From Bacillota bacterium (GTDB lineage Bacteria > Bacillota > DSM-12270 > Thermacetogeniales > Thermacetogeniaceae): a stretch of 64,000 nt of DNA. The translations under genes were made by a program, and so were the position numbers. Below, one piece after another: positions 37,800-46,548 of this stretch. A model generated the notes under the pieces. The model saw only the letters and a program-made list of their open reading frames with translations. It ran no database searches and had not been told where the DNA came from. Numbering within the stretch: position 1 is the stretch's first letter; the number at the start of each line of letters is the position of its first letter. The stretch covers positions 91,959 to 155,958 of the forward strand of contig JABLXW010000004.1 of assembly GCA_013177945.1 (NCBI GenBank), given 5' to 3'.

Positions 37800-38680
37800 C
37801 AGCAGTCCCTATCCCCTTCCCATTTTTTGATCTCATCTTCGTTAACGGTCCTGCAGACAAAAACCCAGTCTCCTCCCCCTGCAAGCTGCCGGGCCGCAAG
37901 ACGCGCCTCCTTCTCCCCCGGAAAGATCCCGAAGACCGTCGGCCCGCTCCCCGTCATGAGAGCCCTTTCGGCTCCCAGCTCTTCCAGGCGCGCCCTGCGG
38001 CTCTCCACCTCGGGGTGCTGGGCGGCCGTCACCTCCTCGAGGTCGTTGCCCAGGGCGGCCAGCATTCCTGCCCTGTCCCCCCGGCTCAGGGCCGCAAGAA
38101 AGCGCGGTGTACGGGGGTCTCTTCTTTCGGGGCGGAAACGGGCGTAGACCTCCCGGGTGGAGACCTGGCAGCCCGGCTTGACAAGGACAAGCCAGCAGGA
38201 AGGAAAGGGCGGAAGGCGCGTGACAACCTCCCCCCGGCCCCGCGCCAGCACCGTTCCCCCCAGGACAAAAAAGGGGACATCGGAACCCAACCGGGCGGCG
38301 TAAAGAATCAACTCCTCCTCCCTGAGCCCCAGCCGGTAAAGGAGATTGACTCCCTTGAGGGCGGAAGCGGCATCACTGCTTCCCCCTCCCAGCCCTGCCG
38401 CCACGGGAATTTTCTTCTCGATCTCCAGCCTTACCCCCCCCGGGAGCCGGGGGAGCAGCAGTTCAAGCGCCCGGTAGGCCAGATTTCCGGAGCCCTCCGG
38501 GACCCCGGGAGCCGGGCAAACCACGGCAATCCCCGCTTCGAGCCGGGTGAAGGCAAGGGAGTCGGCAAGGCTCACCGTCTGCATTACCGAGCAGATCTCG
38601 TGGTAACCGTCGGGGCGCCGGGAGCCGACATCCAGGGTAAGGTTGATCTTGGCAAAGGCCGGGAGGCGAAGGGTTTTCAA
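37799..38680 (-). CDS. ispE: 4-diphosphocytidyl-2-C-methyl-D-erythritol kinase
   Basis: 293 residues, a GHMP kinase of the MEP isoprenoid pathway. Motifs: RLPAFAKINLTLDVGSRRPD with the catalytic Lys/Asp and GYHEICSVMQTVSLAD, the ATP loop IPVAAGLGGGSSDAASAL (about 90-107), and ALMTGSGPTVFGIFPG near the end. First gene of the ispE-gntR-NTP-transferase unit. The stop overlaps the next start (TGATG). Confidence 0.96.
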   Translation of the reverse strand: MKTLRLPAFAKINLTLDVGSRRPDGYHEICSVMQTVSLADSLAFTRLEAGIAVVCPAPGVPEGSGNLAYRALELLLPRLPGGVRLEIEKKIPVAAGLGGGSSDAASALKGVNLLYRLGLREEELILYAARLGSDVPFFVLGGTVLARGRGEVVTRLPPFPSCWLVLVKPGCQVSTREVYARFRPERRDPRTPRFLAALSRGDRAGMLAALGNDLEEVTAAQHPEVESRRARLEELGAERALMTGSGPTVFGIFPGEKEARLAARQLAGGGDWVFVCRTVNEDEIKKWEGDRDC

Positions 38681-38780
38681 GTCTCTCTCTCCTCTGGCGC
38701 GAGCCTGATTCTGGTGAGTAAATAATTAAATACCGGAACAGAAATTCCTCTTTTTGTCCCCGGCGCCGATTTTCAGAAAT

Positions 38781-41423
38781 TCAGCTCTGGATTACCGCCT
38801 TTTTTTCACGCTCCGCTTTCCGGATTGCATCCTCCGCCTCTTCGAGCACACGCAGCACCGGCTCCAGTTCCTCGTAGAAGACCACAACCACATCGCCGGG
38901 GCAGGCCCGGCCCAGCGCGCGCCTGACGGCTGCGGTTTCCTCCGGGACGATGTGGAGGCACGAGGCAGGCAAACCCGCCCGCCGCGCTCCCACGTAAAGG
39001 AGGCGTGCCGTCTCGCCCGGGGCGCGCCCGCGCAGGTCGCGATCCTCCTTGAGAAAAACTTCGTCGAAGCCGGCTCCGGCCGCCTCCCCGGCGGCCACAA
39101 TCTGTTCGTCGCACCGGTCCCCCGGCATCCCGATCACTCCCAGCAGGCGGCGCGGCTTCAAGGCGCGGGCAAACTCCGAAATCCGCCGGAAGGCGGGAGC
39201 ATTGTGCCCGAAGTCGACGATCACCGTGACCTTTCCCACCCGGCGGATGATCAGGCGTCCGGGATTGTGGGAAAGCTGGGCGCCGAAGGTGCGCAGGCCG
39301 CGCCGGATCAGGGCCAGGGGAAGCCTGCAAACCCAGGCGGCCGCAGCGGCAGCAATGGCGTTCTCGAGGTTGTGGAGCGCCCGCCCCCCGATTCCGGCCC
39401 TGATTCCCTTGAGACTGATGAGGCGCAGGGTCTCCTCCCCCCGGGCGAAATAGACGATCCCCTCCTTCACGAAGACGGCGCGGCCCCCCGTTCCCAGGTG
39501 GCGCCTGACAAGGAGGTTGTTTTCCCTGAGGCTGAAGTAAACCACCTGGCCCCGGGCGCGCCGGGCAAACCTGGAGGCAAAGGGATCATCTGCGTTGAGG
39601 ATGACAAAGCCGTCCTTCCTGACCGCTTCCACCACCAGGGATTTCACCCAGAAAAGGTCGTCCAGGGTTTCGATCCCGTCCTGCCCGAGGTGATCCGGCC
39701 CGATGTTGGTTACTACCGCCACATCTGCAAGGTCGTACCCCAACCCCCCGCGCAGGATCCCTCCTCTCGCCGTTTCCAGGATGGCAACCTCAACCCGCGG
39801 GTCGCGCAGGACCATCCGGGCGCTGGCAGGGCCTGTGGTGTCACCGGTGCAGAGGCAGTCGCCGTCAATGTAAACCCCCCCGGTGGTGGTCATTCCCACA
39901 ACGGTGCCCTGCTGCCGGAAAAGATGGGCGAGGATCCGCACCGTCGTGGTTTTCCCGTTGGTTCCGGTCACCGCAATGACCGGAACGCCTGTTTCGCAGC
40001 CAGGCGGAAAGAGGTAATCCACAAGGGCGCGCCCCACATCCCGGGGCTCCCCCTCGCTGGGGAAAAGGTGCATCCGGAAGCCCGGGGCGGCGTTGACTTC
40101 AATAATCATCCCGCCCTCCTCCCGCGCCGGTCTTGCGATTTCGGGGGTCACCAGGTCCACTCCCGCCACATCGAGGCCCAGGACGCGGGCAGCCCGCACC
40201 GCGAGCCCGGCGTTTTCCGGGTGAACGGCAGGGGTTACATCGCGGGCAGTACCGCCTGTGCTTAAGTTGGCGTTGTCCCGCAAAACCACCACCTCCCCGG
40301 CAGCGGGGCGGCTTTCCGGGCGGCAACCCTGCCTGGCCAGGACGAGGAGCGCGGTCGGGTCAATCTTCAGCCTGGTTAGGGGCTTTTCGTGCCCCTCCCC
40401 CCGCCGGGGGTCGCGGTTGGCCAGCTCCACCAGTTCCCGAATCGAGTGAACCCCATCCCCGGTAACGCAGGCGGGAAGCCTTTCCGCCGCCGCCACAAGC
40501 TCCCCCCCGATCACCAGGAGGCGGTAGTGGCGCCCTTCAATGTACTCCTCTACCAGAACCTCAGAATCATAACTCCGGGCGATGCGGAAGGCCGCCTCGA
40601 TTTCCCGGGGATCCGTCAGGTTTAACACGACCCCTTTCCCCTGGTTGCCGCGGCGCGGCTTCACCACAACCGGGCTGCCCAGATCCCGGGCTGCGGCCTG
40701 CGCCTCCTCCAGGGAGGCGGCGATCCGGCCGCGGGGAACGGGAAGCCCCGCCTCCGCCAGGAGGCGCTTGGCCAGAACCTTATCGCAGGCCAGATCCACC
40801 GCGAGGGCAGAAGTTTGGGAGGTGATTGTGGCCTGCACCAGTTTCTGCCGGCAGCCGTACCCCAGCTGAAAGAGGCTGCCGGAGGCAAGGGGGAGGACCG
40901 GAATCTCCCGGGCGCGGCAGGCTTCAAGAATGCTCCTCGTGCTCGGGCCCAAACAGGTCTTGTTCCCCAACTTCCGCAGCCGCTCCACCGTCTCCAGAAC
41001 CGGAAAGGGGAGCCCCTCCAGAACCGCGACGACAAGCGCCACCGCAGCCTCCAGGGCGGCCTTTCCCAATTCCGGGGTTCCGTATTCCAGAACCACGTCC
41101 CAGGTCCCCGGAGCAGAGCCCCTGACGGTTTTTCCGTAGCTGACCGGAAAGCCCGCACGGGCCTGGAGCTCCAGCGCCACGTGCTCGACCACATGGCCCA
41201 GGTAGGTCCCCTCCCGAAGGCGCTCCTGAAAGCCACCCGGGTAGCCGCGCCCGCAGGCATGCTCCGCCAGCCCGGGGAGCAGGCTCAGGAGGCGCTCCGG
41301 GAAGCCTGCAAGCTCACCTGTATGAAGCTGTTCCCGGGGCCCCAGGAGAAGCCGGGCCTGCAGCACCGGAGTATGGCTCCAGACGTTCCGCCCCTCAAAA
41401 GTGCGGATTTCTACGACCTCCAC
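38781..41423 (-). CDS. cphA: Cyanophycin synthetase
   Basis: 880 residues from GTG 41423, nine bases after AAAGGAGG. It has three parts: an N-terminal domain (1-160, GHVVEHVALELQARAGFPVS); an ATP-grasp domain (about 215-470, KVLAKRLLAEAGLPVPRGRI, VVVKPRRGNQGKGVVLNLTD, IIEVNAAPGFRMHLFPSEG); and a Mur-ligase-like domain with P-loop AVTGTNGKTTTVRILAHL (about 490) and TGPASARMVLRDPRVEVAIL. It polymerises Asp and Arg without ribosomes into the nitrogen reserve cyanophycin. The next gene encodes the matching hydrolase. Confidence 0.95.
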   Translation of the reverse strand: MEVVEIRTFEGRNVWSHTPVLQARLLLGPREQLHTGELAGFPERLLSLLPGLAEHACGRGYPGGFQERLREGTYLGHVVEHVALELQARAGFPVSYGKTVRGSAPGTWDVVLEYGTPELGKAALEAAVALVVAVLEGLPFPVLETVERLRKLGNKTCLGPSTRSILEACRAREIPVLPLASGSLFQLGYGCRQKLVQATITSQTSALAVDLACDKVLAKRLLAEAGLPVPRGRIAASLEEAQAAARDLGSPVVVKPRRGNQGKGVVLNLTDPREIEAAFRIARSYDSEVLVEEYIEGRHYRLLVIGGELVAAAERLPACVTGDGVHSIRELVELANRDPRRGEGHEKPLTRLKIDPTALLVLARQGCRPESRPAAGEVVVLRDNANLSTGGTARDVTPAVHPENAGLAVRAARVLGLDVAGVDLVTPEIARPAREEGGMIIEVNAAPGFRMHLFPSEGEPRDVGRALVDYLFPPGCETGVPVIAVTGTNGKTTTVRILAHLFRQQGTVVGMTTTGGVYIDGDCLCTGDTTGPASARMVLRDPRVEVAILETARGGILRGGLGYDLADVAVVTNIGPDHLGQDGIETLDDLFWVKSLVVEAVRKDGFVILNADDPFASRFARRARGQVVYFSLRENNLLVRRHLGTGGRAVFVKEGIVYFARGEETLRLISLKGIRAGIGGRALHNLENAIAAAAAAWVCRLPLALIRRGLRTFGAQLSHNPGRLIIRRVGKVTVIVDFGHNAPAFRRISEFARALKPRRLLGVIGMPGDRCDEQIVAAGEAAGAGFDEVFLKEDRDLRGRAPGETARLLYVGARRAGLPASCLHIVPEETAAVRRALGRACPGDVVVVFYEELEPVLRVLEEAEDAIRKAEREKKAVIQS

Positions 41424-41533
41424 ACCCTGACCTCCTTTTGTTCGCACCTCAACTGCACTTTACTAGTTTTCCAGAAAATGGCCGTTTTATGCAGGCCAAC
41501 GGGGGTTGCCTTGCCTCCGGCCGGAATTTAAAA

Positions 41534-42337
41534 TCAGGAGAGGGGGAGCCTTTTTTTCAGATCGAACTTGTAGCCTGCCGGCAGAACGTGAAGGATCACG
41601 TTCGTCAAAGCAAGGGGGGCGCAGGGGGCGAGTTCTGAAACGTTGGTTTCCTGAATGCGCGTTCCGTCAATCACCGTTACCGTTTGGGAACCGATCACCT
41701 CAAAAAAACCTTCAGGTCTTACGACAATGGCGGTGTCCTCGTCGATTCCCACCCCCAGCATGTAGGGGTGCTGGGCAACGGCTGTGAGCAGGCGCCCCAG
41801 CCTCCCCCGCTGGGCAAAGTGCTGGTCCACAACAACCTCCCGGATCAGCCCCATCCCGGGCGCCATCTGGACGGTGTTCTTCTTGGGGGCTTCAGCTCCC
41901 TCCCCTTCCACAATCATCGTTTCGCTCATGGCAGACGCCCCCGCGCTGGTTCCGGCAACCACCGTGCCATCCCGGTACGCCCTGCGGAGCGCCTCATCAA
42001 ACTGCGTACCCCCCAGCAGGCTGGTGATGCGGAGCTGGTCACCCCCGGTAAAAAAGATCCCGGAGGCCCTCTTGACGGTTTCGTAAACACCCGGGGTGTT
42101 GGCCTCCTGGCGGCTCGTGATGTGCAAAACCGCCACTTCCGGGGCGCCAAATTCGGCAAAGAGCCTGCGGTAAAGCTCCCCGACAGCCAGGGGCCGGCCG
42201 GTTGCCGAAGTCACGAGCACAAGCCGCGCCCTTTCTCCCCCAGCCAGCTCCACAAACCTTCTCAATATGGCGCACTCTCCTGTTTTGTCTTCGGCGCCTC
42301 CGATGATCAGGAGAGTTCCCCGAACTTTTTCTGCCAC
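41534..42337 (-). CDS. cphB: Cyanophycinase (peptidase S51)
   Basis: 267 residues from GTG 42337, eight bases after GAGGAGG; the open frame extends to 42481 but would add 48 unconserved residues. Motifs: RGTLLIIGGAEDKTGECAIL, FFTGGDQLRI and the nucleophile Ser in VAGTSAGASAMSETMI (about 130); HFAQRGRLGRLL and YMLGVGIDEDTAIVV follow. It cleaves cyanophycin to beta-Asp-Arg. It precedes cphA in the same direction by about 110 bases, so synthesis and breakdown are linked. It is divergent from the ZIP gene. Confidence 0.95.
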   Translation of the reverse strand: MAEKVRGTLLIIGGAEDKTGECAILRRFVELAGGERARLVLVTSATGRPLAVGELYRRLFAEFGAPEVAVLHITSRQEANTPGVYETVKRASGIFFTGGDQLRITSLLGGTQFDEALRRAYRDGTVVAGTSAGASAMSETMIVEGEGAEAPKKNTVQMAPGMGLIREVVVDQHFAQRGRLGRLLTAVAQHPYMLGVGIDEDTAIVVRPEGFFEVIGSQTVTVIDGTRIQETNVSELAPCAPLALTNVILHVLPAGYKFDLKKRLPLS

Positions 42338-42441
42338 GCCTTTCCCCTCCTCATCCAGAAATGGCAGTTGATCAGGATTTGCAGGCACCAGGTTTAAATC
42401 AAGCGCCGGGTGCATAAGTTTTACGGAAAAGAGGTGGAAAG

Positions 42442-43164
42442 ATGCACGCTCTCCTCCCCAGCCTGCTGGCCGGCCTGGCAACCGCTCTGGGCAGCCTCAT
42501 TGTTTTGCTCGGGAGGCGCCCGGGACGCCGCGCCCTCGCGGTGATGCTCGGGGGAGCAGCCGGGGTGATGCTGGCCGTAATCCTCCTCGACCTGATCCCC
42601 GCGGCCTTCCAGGTGGGGAGCAGCCTCGAGGCCGGTGCCGGCTTTGGCCTGGGCCTGCTCCTCCTCTGGAGTCTGGATAAGCTGCTGAGCGCGCGGGCTG
42701 AAACCTCCGGCTTCAACGGGAAAATATCCTACCGGAGGCTGGGGTACCTGATGGCAGCGGGAATCGCCCTCCACGACCTCCCGGAAGGAATCGCCATTGC
42801 CGGAGCCTACGCGGCGGGAGGAGCCTTGGGGCCGCTCCTCGCCCTTTCCATTGCCCTCCACAACATCCCGGAGGGGATTGCCACCGCGGCACCCCTCCGG
42901 CTGGGGGGGCTGCGGCGGCGCCAGGTTTTCCTTCTTAATGTTGTTGTGAGCATCTTTACTCCCCTGGGCACCCTGCTCGGGCTCTTCTTAATCCATCTCT
43001 CACCCCGGCACCTCGCCTTTCTCCTCGCCCTGGCTGCCGGGGCGATGACCTATCTGATTAAAGACGAACTGATCCCGGCCGCCCACTACCAGAACCCCAT
43101 CTGGGCCTGGCTCGGGCTCGGCCTGGGCTACCTCCTGCTCTGGTGCGCCCAGGTTTTGAAATAA
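42442..43164 (+). CDS. ZIP-family metal transporter
   Basis: 240 residues, about eight membrane helices. The ZIP metal motifs are HDLPEGIAIAGAYA (about residue 111) and HNIPEGIATAAPLR (about 140), with conserved His, Asn, Pro, Glu and Gly. The variable loop between helices III and IV is short (DKLLSARAETSGFNGKISY) and lacks a His cluster. It imports Zn2+, Fe2+ or Mn2+; the metal is not predictable. GAAAAGAGGTGGAAAG precedes the ATG. It converges with spoIIR two bases later. Confidence 0.92.
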   Translation: MHALLPSLLAGLATALGSLIVLLGRRPGRRALAVMLGGAAGVMLAVILLDLIPAAFQVGSSLEAGAGFGLGLLLLWSLDKLLSARAETSGFNGKISYRRLGYLMAAGIALHDLPEGIAIAGAYAAGGALGPLLALSIALHNIPEGIATAAPLRLGGLRRRQVFLLNVVVSIFTPLGTLLGLFLIHLSPRHLAFLLALAAGAMTYLIKDELIPAAHYQNPIWAWLGLGLGYLLLWCAQVLK

Positions 43165-43166
43165 AC

Positions 43167-43862
43167 CTAACTGCGGCGCAGCCAGAGCCAGGAAAGGAGG
43201 GAACGGGGCCCGGGCTTCCGGAGCCACTCACCCGCTTTCCAGGCAAACCGGGGGGAAGACTGGCAAACCCCCCCGTCTGCTTCCAGGGGCTGTTCCCTGC
43301 CTGCAAGCCCCTGGGAGGTCCGGGTCAGGTCCACGTAGCAGAGAGGAGGAAAAAGAACGCACCACCAGTTCTTCCCCGCGCCGCGGCCGATCACAATTTT
43401 CAGGGCGCGGTAGGGCCCCTGCGGAAAGACTACGGGCCCGTAAGCCCTTGCCGGAAACAGGGAAACCCCCCAAACGACACGGACCGGTTCGGAAAACCCG
43501 GCCTCCCTGACCGCCCTCACGGCCGCCTCCTCGATCTCCGGGAGGCGCCTTTCAATGCAGGCGGCTGCAGCAGCCTCATCGGGAGCCTTCTCGAGTTCCG
43601 GCCGGAGGCAGGCAAGCACCGCGTCGCGGACCTTCAGCTTCAACTCCTGCTGCTGGCTGCTGTTTCCGGCGGCAATCACGTGGAACCGGATGATGCCGGG
43701 CGCCGCTCCCCCTTCCTTTTCTCCGCCCTCCGGAGCTTCCACCGGAGCCAGAGCCATGCAGGCAAAGATGAAGAAGCCGGAAAGCAGAACGATTCCCGGA
43801 TGGAAGAGCAACCTTTTCATTTCCCTCACCTTCTCCCTTGCTTTTCTTCCTATTCTTTCCAT
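43167..43862 (-). CDS. spoIIR: Stage II sporulation protein R
   Basis: 231 residues. A signal/anchor lies near residues 20-42 (HPGIVLLSGFFIFACMALAP). The SpoIIR domain has IIRFHVIAAGNSSQQQELKL with KVRDAVL, and the hallmark GAGKNWWCVLFPPLCYVDLT (about 165-184). SpoIIR is secreted from the forespore and triggers SpoIIGA to process pro-sigma-E. Starts at ATG 43862 (GGGGGCGGG upstream) or ATG 43820 are both possible. The C-terminal 45 residues vary in the family. Its stop is two bases from that of the ZIP gene. Confidence 0.95.
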   Translation of the reverse strand: MERIGRKAREKVREMKRLLFHPGIVLLSGFFIFACMALAPVEAPEGGEKEGGAAPGIIRFHVIAAGNSSQQQELKLKVRDAVLACLRPELEKAPDEAAAAACIERRLPEIEEAAVRAVREAGFSEPVRVVWGVSLFPARAYGPVVFPQGPYRALKIVIGRGAGKNWWCVLFPPLCYVDLTRTSQGLAGREQPLEADGGVCQSSPRFAWKAGEWLRKPGPRSLLSWLWLRRS

Positions 43863-43895
43863 AATCCCGCCCCCTTAAACCTGCCGGGACCCGGA

Positions 43896-43945
43896 AGAAA
43901 AGACCCCTGCCCCGGCAAACCCGTTGCAGTTGCCGGAGGCAGGGG
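43896..43945 (-). terminator. Terminator of the DUF3794 gene pair
   Basis: Minus-strand CCCCTGCC (43945-43938) and CCGGCAA pair, with one mismatch between them, with TTGCCGG and GGCAGGGG (43911-43904). The loop is about 11 bases, and TCTTTTCTTCC follows. It separates the pair from spoIIR. Confidence 0.8.
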
Positions 43946-43968
43946 CCCTGGCTCGAAGGACCCGCCGT

Positions 43969-44721
43969 CTACGTAACGATGTCCAGCAGTCCGCCCAGGA
44001 GGGTGCAGACAAAGGCGGGCAGGATTGCCGTGCAGTCGGTGCTGGGCGTCTGGAAGAAGTTGACCACCGTTTCCTCGCAGGCCCTCACGGCAACCCGCTT
44101 GAGCTCAAAGACTCCGGCCTGGGTTGCCGCAACATTGTACTCACCGGGCGGCAGGGAGACAAAGCGGAAATTTCCATTGTTGCTGGTAAAGGTAAAGTGA
44201 ATCAGGCGCCACATGGAATCGAAAACGGCAACCGGGGCGAGGGTTTGGGGAACACCGTTTAAAATAACCTGGCCGGCGATGCTTCCCAGCAGGGGCACGG
44301 GAAGCTCCTCTGTCTTGGTGACCCGCACCACCACGTCTACAAGAATGTGCTGTTCAAGGCGGCTCCGGGAGAGAAGCTGGAAGGTAATGGGGCGCCTGAT
44401 GGTGGCCGTAACCTGAGCTTCCATGTCGGGCATTGCCCCGGGAATTACGGCGTGGCCGCTGAACTGCACGTCCTCCGCCTGGTGCCGGACGAAGTTGTCT
44501 TTGCTCACGAAAAAGATCTGCTTGTGAATGACCCCGTGGAAGACAACCTTTCCGTCAAGCACATCCCAATCCAGCTCCTTAATGGTGGCCTCGATATGGT
44601 CGATTTTGATTGCCCCTTCGGTAATGTGCACTACGCTCTGGACGATGTGCTGAACCGTAGCTTCTCCCACTACGGCCGGAAACTTAACGCGGATACATGT
44701 TTCCTGGTTCTGGTTAACCAT
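43969..44721 (-). CDS. DUF3794 protein with C-terminal carboxypeptidase-regulatory-like domain
   Basis: About 250 residues from ATG 44721 (AAGGAGG nine bases upstream; GTG 44724 also possible). Residues 1-140 form one DUF3794 unit (VKFPAVVGEATVQHIVQSVV, WDVLDGKVVFHGVIHKQIFF, FSGHAVIPGAMPDMEAQVTA). Residues 140-230 look like a CNA-B/carboxypeptidase regulatory sandwich (IAGQVILNGVPQTLAPVAVF, FVSLPPGEYNVAATQAG). The tail has two Cys. DUF3794 is the repeat of SipL, which anchors the coat protein SpoIVA. It follows the three-repeat DUF3794-LysM gene by 28 bases and is probably cotranscribed. Confidence 0.82.
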   Translation of the reverse strand: MVNQNQETCIRVKFPAVVGEATVQHIVQSVVHITEGAIKIDHIEATIKELDWDVLDGKVVFHGVIHKQIFFVSKDNFVRHQAEDVQFSGHAVIPGAMPDMEAQVTATIRRPITFQLLSRSRLEQHILVDVVVRVTKTEELPVPLLGSIAGQVILNGVPQTLAPVAVFDSMWRLIHFTFTSNNGNFRFVSLPPGEYNVAATQAGVFELKRVAVRACEETVVNFFQTPSTDCTAILPAFVCTLLGGLLDIVT

Positions 44722-44749
44722 CACCAAAAACCTCCTTCGCCATGAAGTT

Positions 44750-46288
44750 TTAATCGGGATCGCACGGAATCCTGATCACCATACCTACCTGGAGGTTGTC
44801 GGGATCAACCCCGGGGTTCGCCCTCATAATAGCATCCACGCTCACGTGGTACCTTTGAGAGAGCCTCCAGAAGGTATCACCGGGTTGAACCGTATGCTCC
44901 CGCACCGCACCGGGCGGACAGGGCACCTGCTCTGGAGCCGGACAGAGCACAACATCGATCTGCACGGTTTCAATGACGCGGGCCGTAATTTTCAGCACAA
45001 CCTCAAGGGTAAGCTTCCCTCCCGTAGTGCCGATGCGGGCGGTTACGTGCTCCACCGCAGTCTGGACAAGAACGGTCTGGTCCGGCTGGGCACCGGGAAT
45101 GGGAAGGAAGCTGCGGAACTTCAGCTCCGCCTCCATGTGGTGGACGGCCTGGTCCGGATCCTCGCTCACGTAGAGGACCTGAACCTCAATTTTTCCGCTC
45201 AAGATCACCTTGTCTTTAATGATCACGATTTCTTCTTCCGGGATTTCGACCTTGTGGACCTTGACATCAAGGACCTTCCTGACCCCCGGCTTCCCGGCCG
45301 GAACGTCCACCTGCTCCCGCACCACGATCTGGGCGCGGTCTTCTCCAACCACCCGCTCGACCCGGAGGCGCTTCTTCTCAACTTTAATCTCCCTGACCCC
45401 GGTAACAACCTTCAGCTCCCTGGTTTCGGTGACCCTTGCCACCTTGTCCATGATGATTTCCACGCCGACGGTCTCCGGATTGATGACATCCCAACCGATG
45501 TGGGTGATGGTCTCCTCCACCTGGACGTGCATATCCGGCTCCGCACCAGGCACCTCGATGACCTGGGTAAAATGAAGTTTATGGTGCATGTGGTGGACCG
45601 GCTGGGTCTCCTCTAGAGCAACGTAGATGAACTGGAGGTCCACATCCCCTTCGACGATCACCTTGCCGTCCAAAATCTTCTTGTCCGTAATCGTCACCTT
45701 GGCGTCCACGTCCAGAATCTTGTCAGCCGGGGGCTTCTCCGCCGGAACGGTAAAACGCCCCGATACGACAACCTGGGCCTTTCCCTCCCCAACCACCTCT
45801 TCGACCCGGAGCTCCTCCACCTGCGCGGCAACACCGGGTGGTGGTTCCACCATCACATTAATCTCCTGGGTCTCGGTAACCTTCACAAAAATGTGAAGGA
45901 CTGCAGCAATTTCAAAAACACCCGCCTTGCGGGGGTTAACCGTACCCTGGATGTCCACGACCTTCACATTCACGCGCGCCGTCATGCCCGGCGCGGCCCC
46001 GGGTACTTCCGCAAACTGGGTAAATTCCAGCCTGGCATGGGTGTGGTGGACCGGCTGCTCGGGAAGCGCGGCGACATAGACTATCTGGAGGTTAAGCTGG
46101 CCCTCGATGATTACCTTATCCTGGATCACCTGAACATCCGTAACCTTAACCGTTTTATCAATCGAAATGATTTTTTCGAGATCCGGCTTCGGTTCCGGCA
46201 CGGTGAACTCTTCTTTTACAACCACCTGTACGGTTTTTTCTCCAACGACGTGCTCAACCTTGAGTCTTTCGCAGGCCGCGTGATTCAT
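44750..46288 (-). CDS. SipL-like spore protein: three DUF3794 repeats and LysM
   Basis: 512 residues from ATG 46288 (GGGAGGGAGAAGAG upstream). Three DUF3794 repeats (about 8-150, 160-300, 315-450) each begin with VExVVGExxxQxVV and contain a VIEGQLNLQIVYVA or VIVEGDVDLQFIYVA-type strand and an HH-x-H segment. A C-terminal LysM (about 460-510: HTVQPGDTFWRLSQRYHVSV, then NPGVDPDNLQVGMVIRIPC) would bind glycan. This is the SipL/SafA-like layout of a protein tying the basement coat to cortex peptidoglycan. The sigma-K-like promoter would make it later than classic sigma-E-controlled sipL, so it may be a paralogue. Confidence 0.88.
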   Translation of the reverse strand: MNHAACERLKVEHVVGEKTVQVVVKEEFTVPEPKPDLEKIISIDKTVKVTDVQVIQDKVIIEGQLNLQIVYVAALPEQPVHHTHARLEFTQFAEVPGAAPGMTARVNVKVVDIQGTVNPRKAGVFEIAAVLHIFVKVTETQEINVMVEPPPGVAAQVEELRVEEVVGEGKAQVVVSGRFTVPAEKPPADKILDVDAKVTITDKKILDGKVIVEGDVDLQFIYVALEETQPVHHMHHKLHFTQVIEVPGAEPDMHVQVEETITHIGWDVINPETVGVEIIMDKVARVTETRELKVVTGVREIKVEKKRLRVERVVGEDRAQIVVREQVDVPAGKPGVRKVLDVKVHKVEIPEEEIVIIKDKVILSGKIEVQVLYVSEDPDQAVHHMEAELKFRSFLPIPGAQPDQTVLVQTAVEHVTARIGTTGGKLTLEVVLKITARVIETVQIDVVLCPAPEQVPCPPGAVREHTVQPGDTFWRLSQRYHVSVDAIMRANPGVDPDNLQVGMVIRIPCDPD

Positions 46289-46326
46289 CTCTTCTCCCTC
46301 CCTTACCTGGGCAAATTTTTCTGTAA

Positions 46327-46354
46327 TATAATATGTAAAGAAGGGTAGGATGTG
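46327..46354 (-). promoter_or_regulatory. Sigma-K-like promoter of the DUF3794 genes
   Basis: Minus-strand CAC (46354-46352), 16 bases, CATATTATA (46335-46327), an exact match to CAC, 16 bases, CATAnnnTA. The start would be near 46320, about 30 bases before the ATG. Confidence 0.65.
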
Positions 46355-46370
46355 CGTTTTCCCCCAAATA

Positions 46371-46399
46371 AAAAAGCCGCTCTCTGAAAACAGCGGCTT
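46371..46399 (-). terminator. Terminator of the second CAP-domain gene
   Basis: Minus-strand stem AAGCCGCT (46399-46392) / AGCGGCTT (46381-46374), loop of ten, followed by TTTTATTTG. Confidence 0.85.
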
Positions 46400-46548
46400 G
46401 AAAGCTTCTCCCAGCTGCGGGAGCATCCTGCAGCGCCTTCCTCCAGGCAGTAAAGTTCAGTCTTTCCCCCTCCACCTCCAACAAACGAAGCCAAACTATA
46501 CGGAAGAAACCACTAAGTGGAAACCGGGTTCCGCAGTGGACTTATATT

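Noticed and set aside
38754..40265. 503-codon plus-strand frame
   Set aside because: It is antisense to cphA, whose ATP-grasp and Mur-ligase motifs settle the coding strand.
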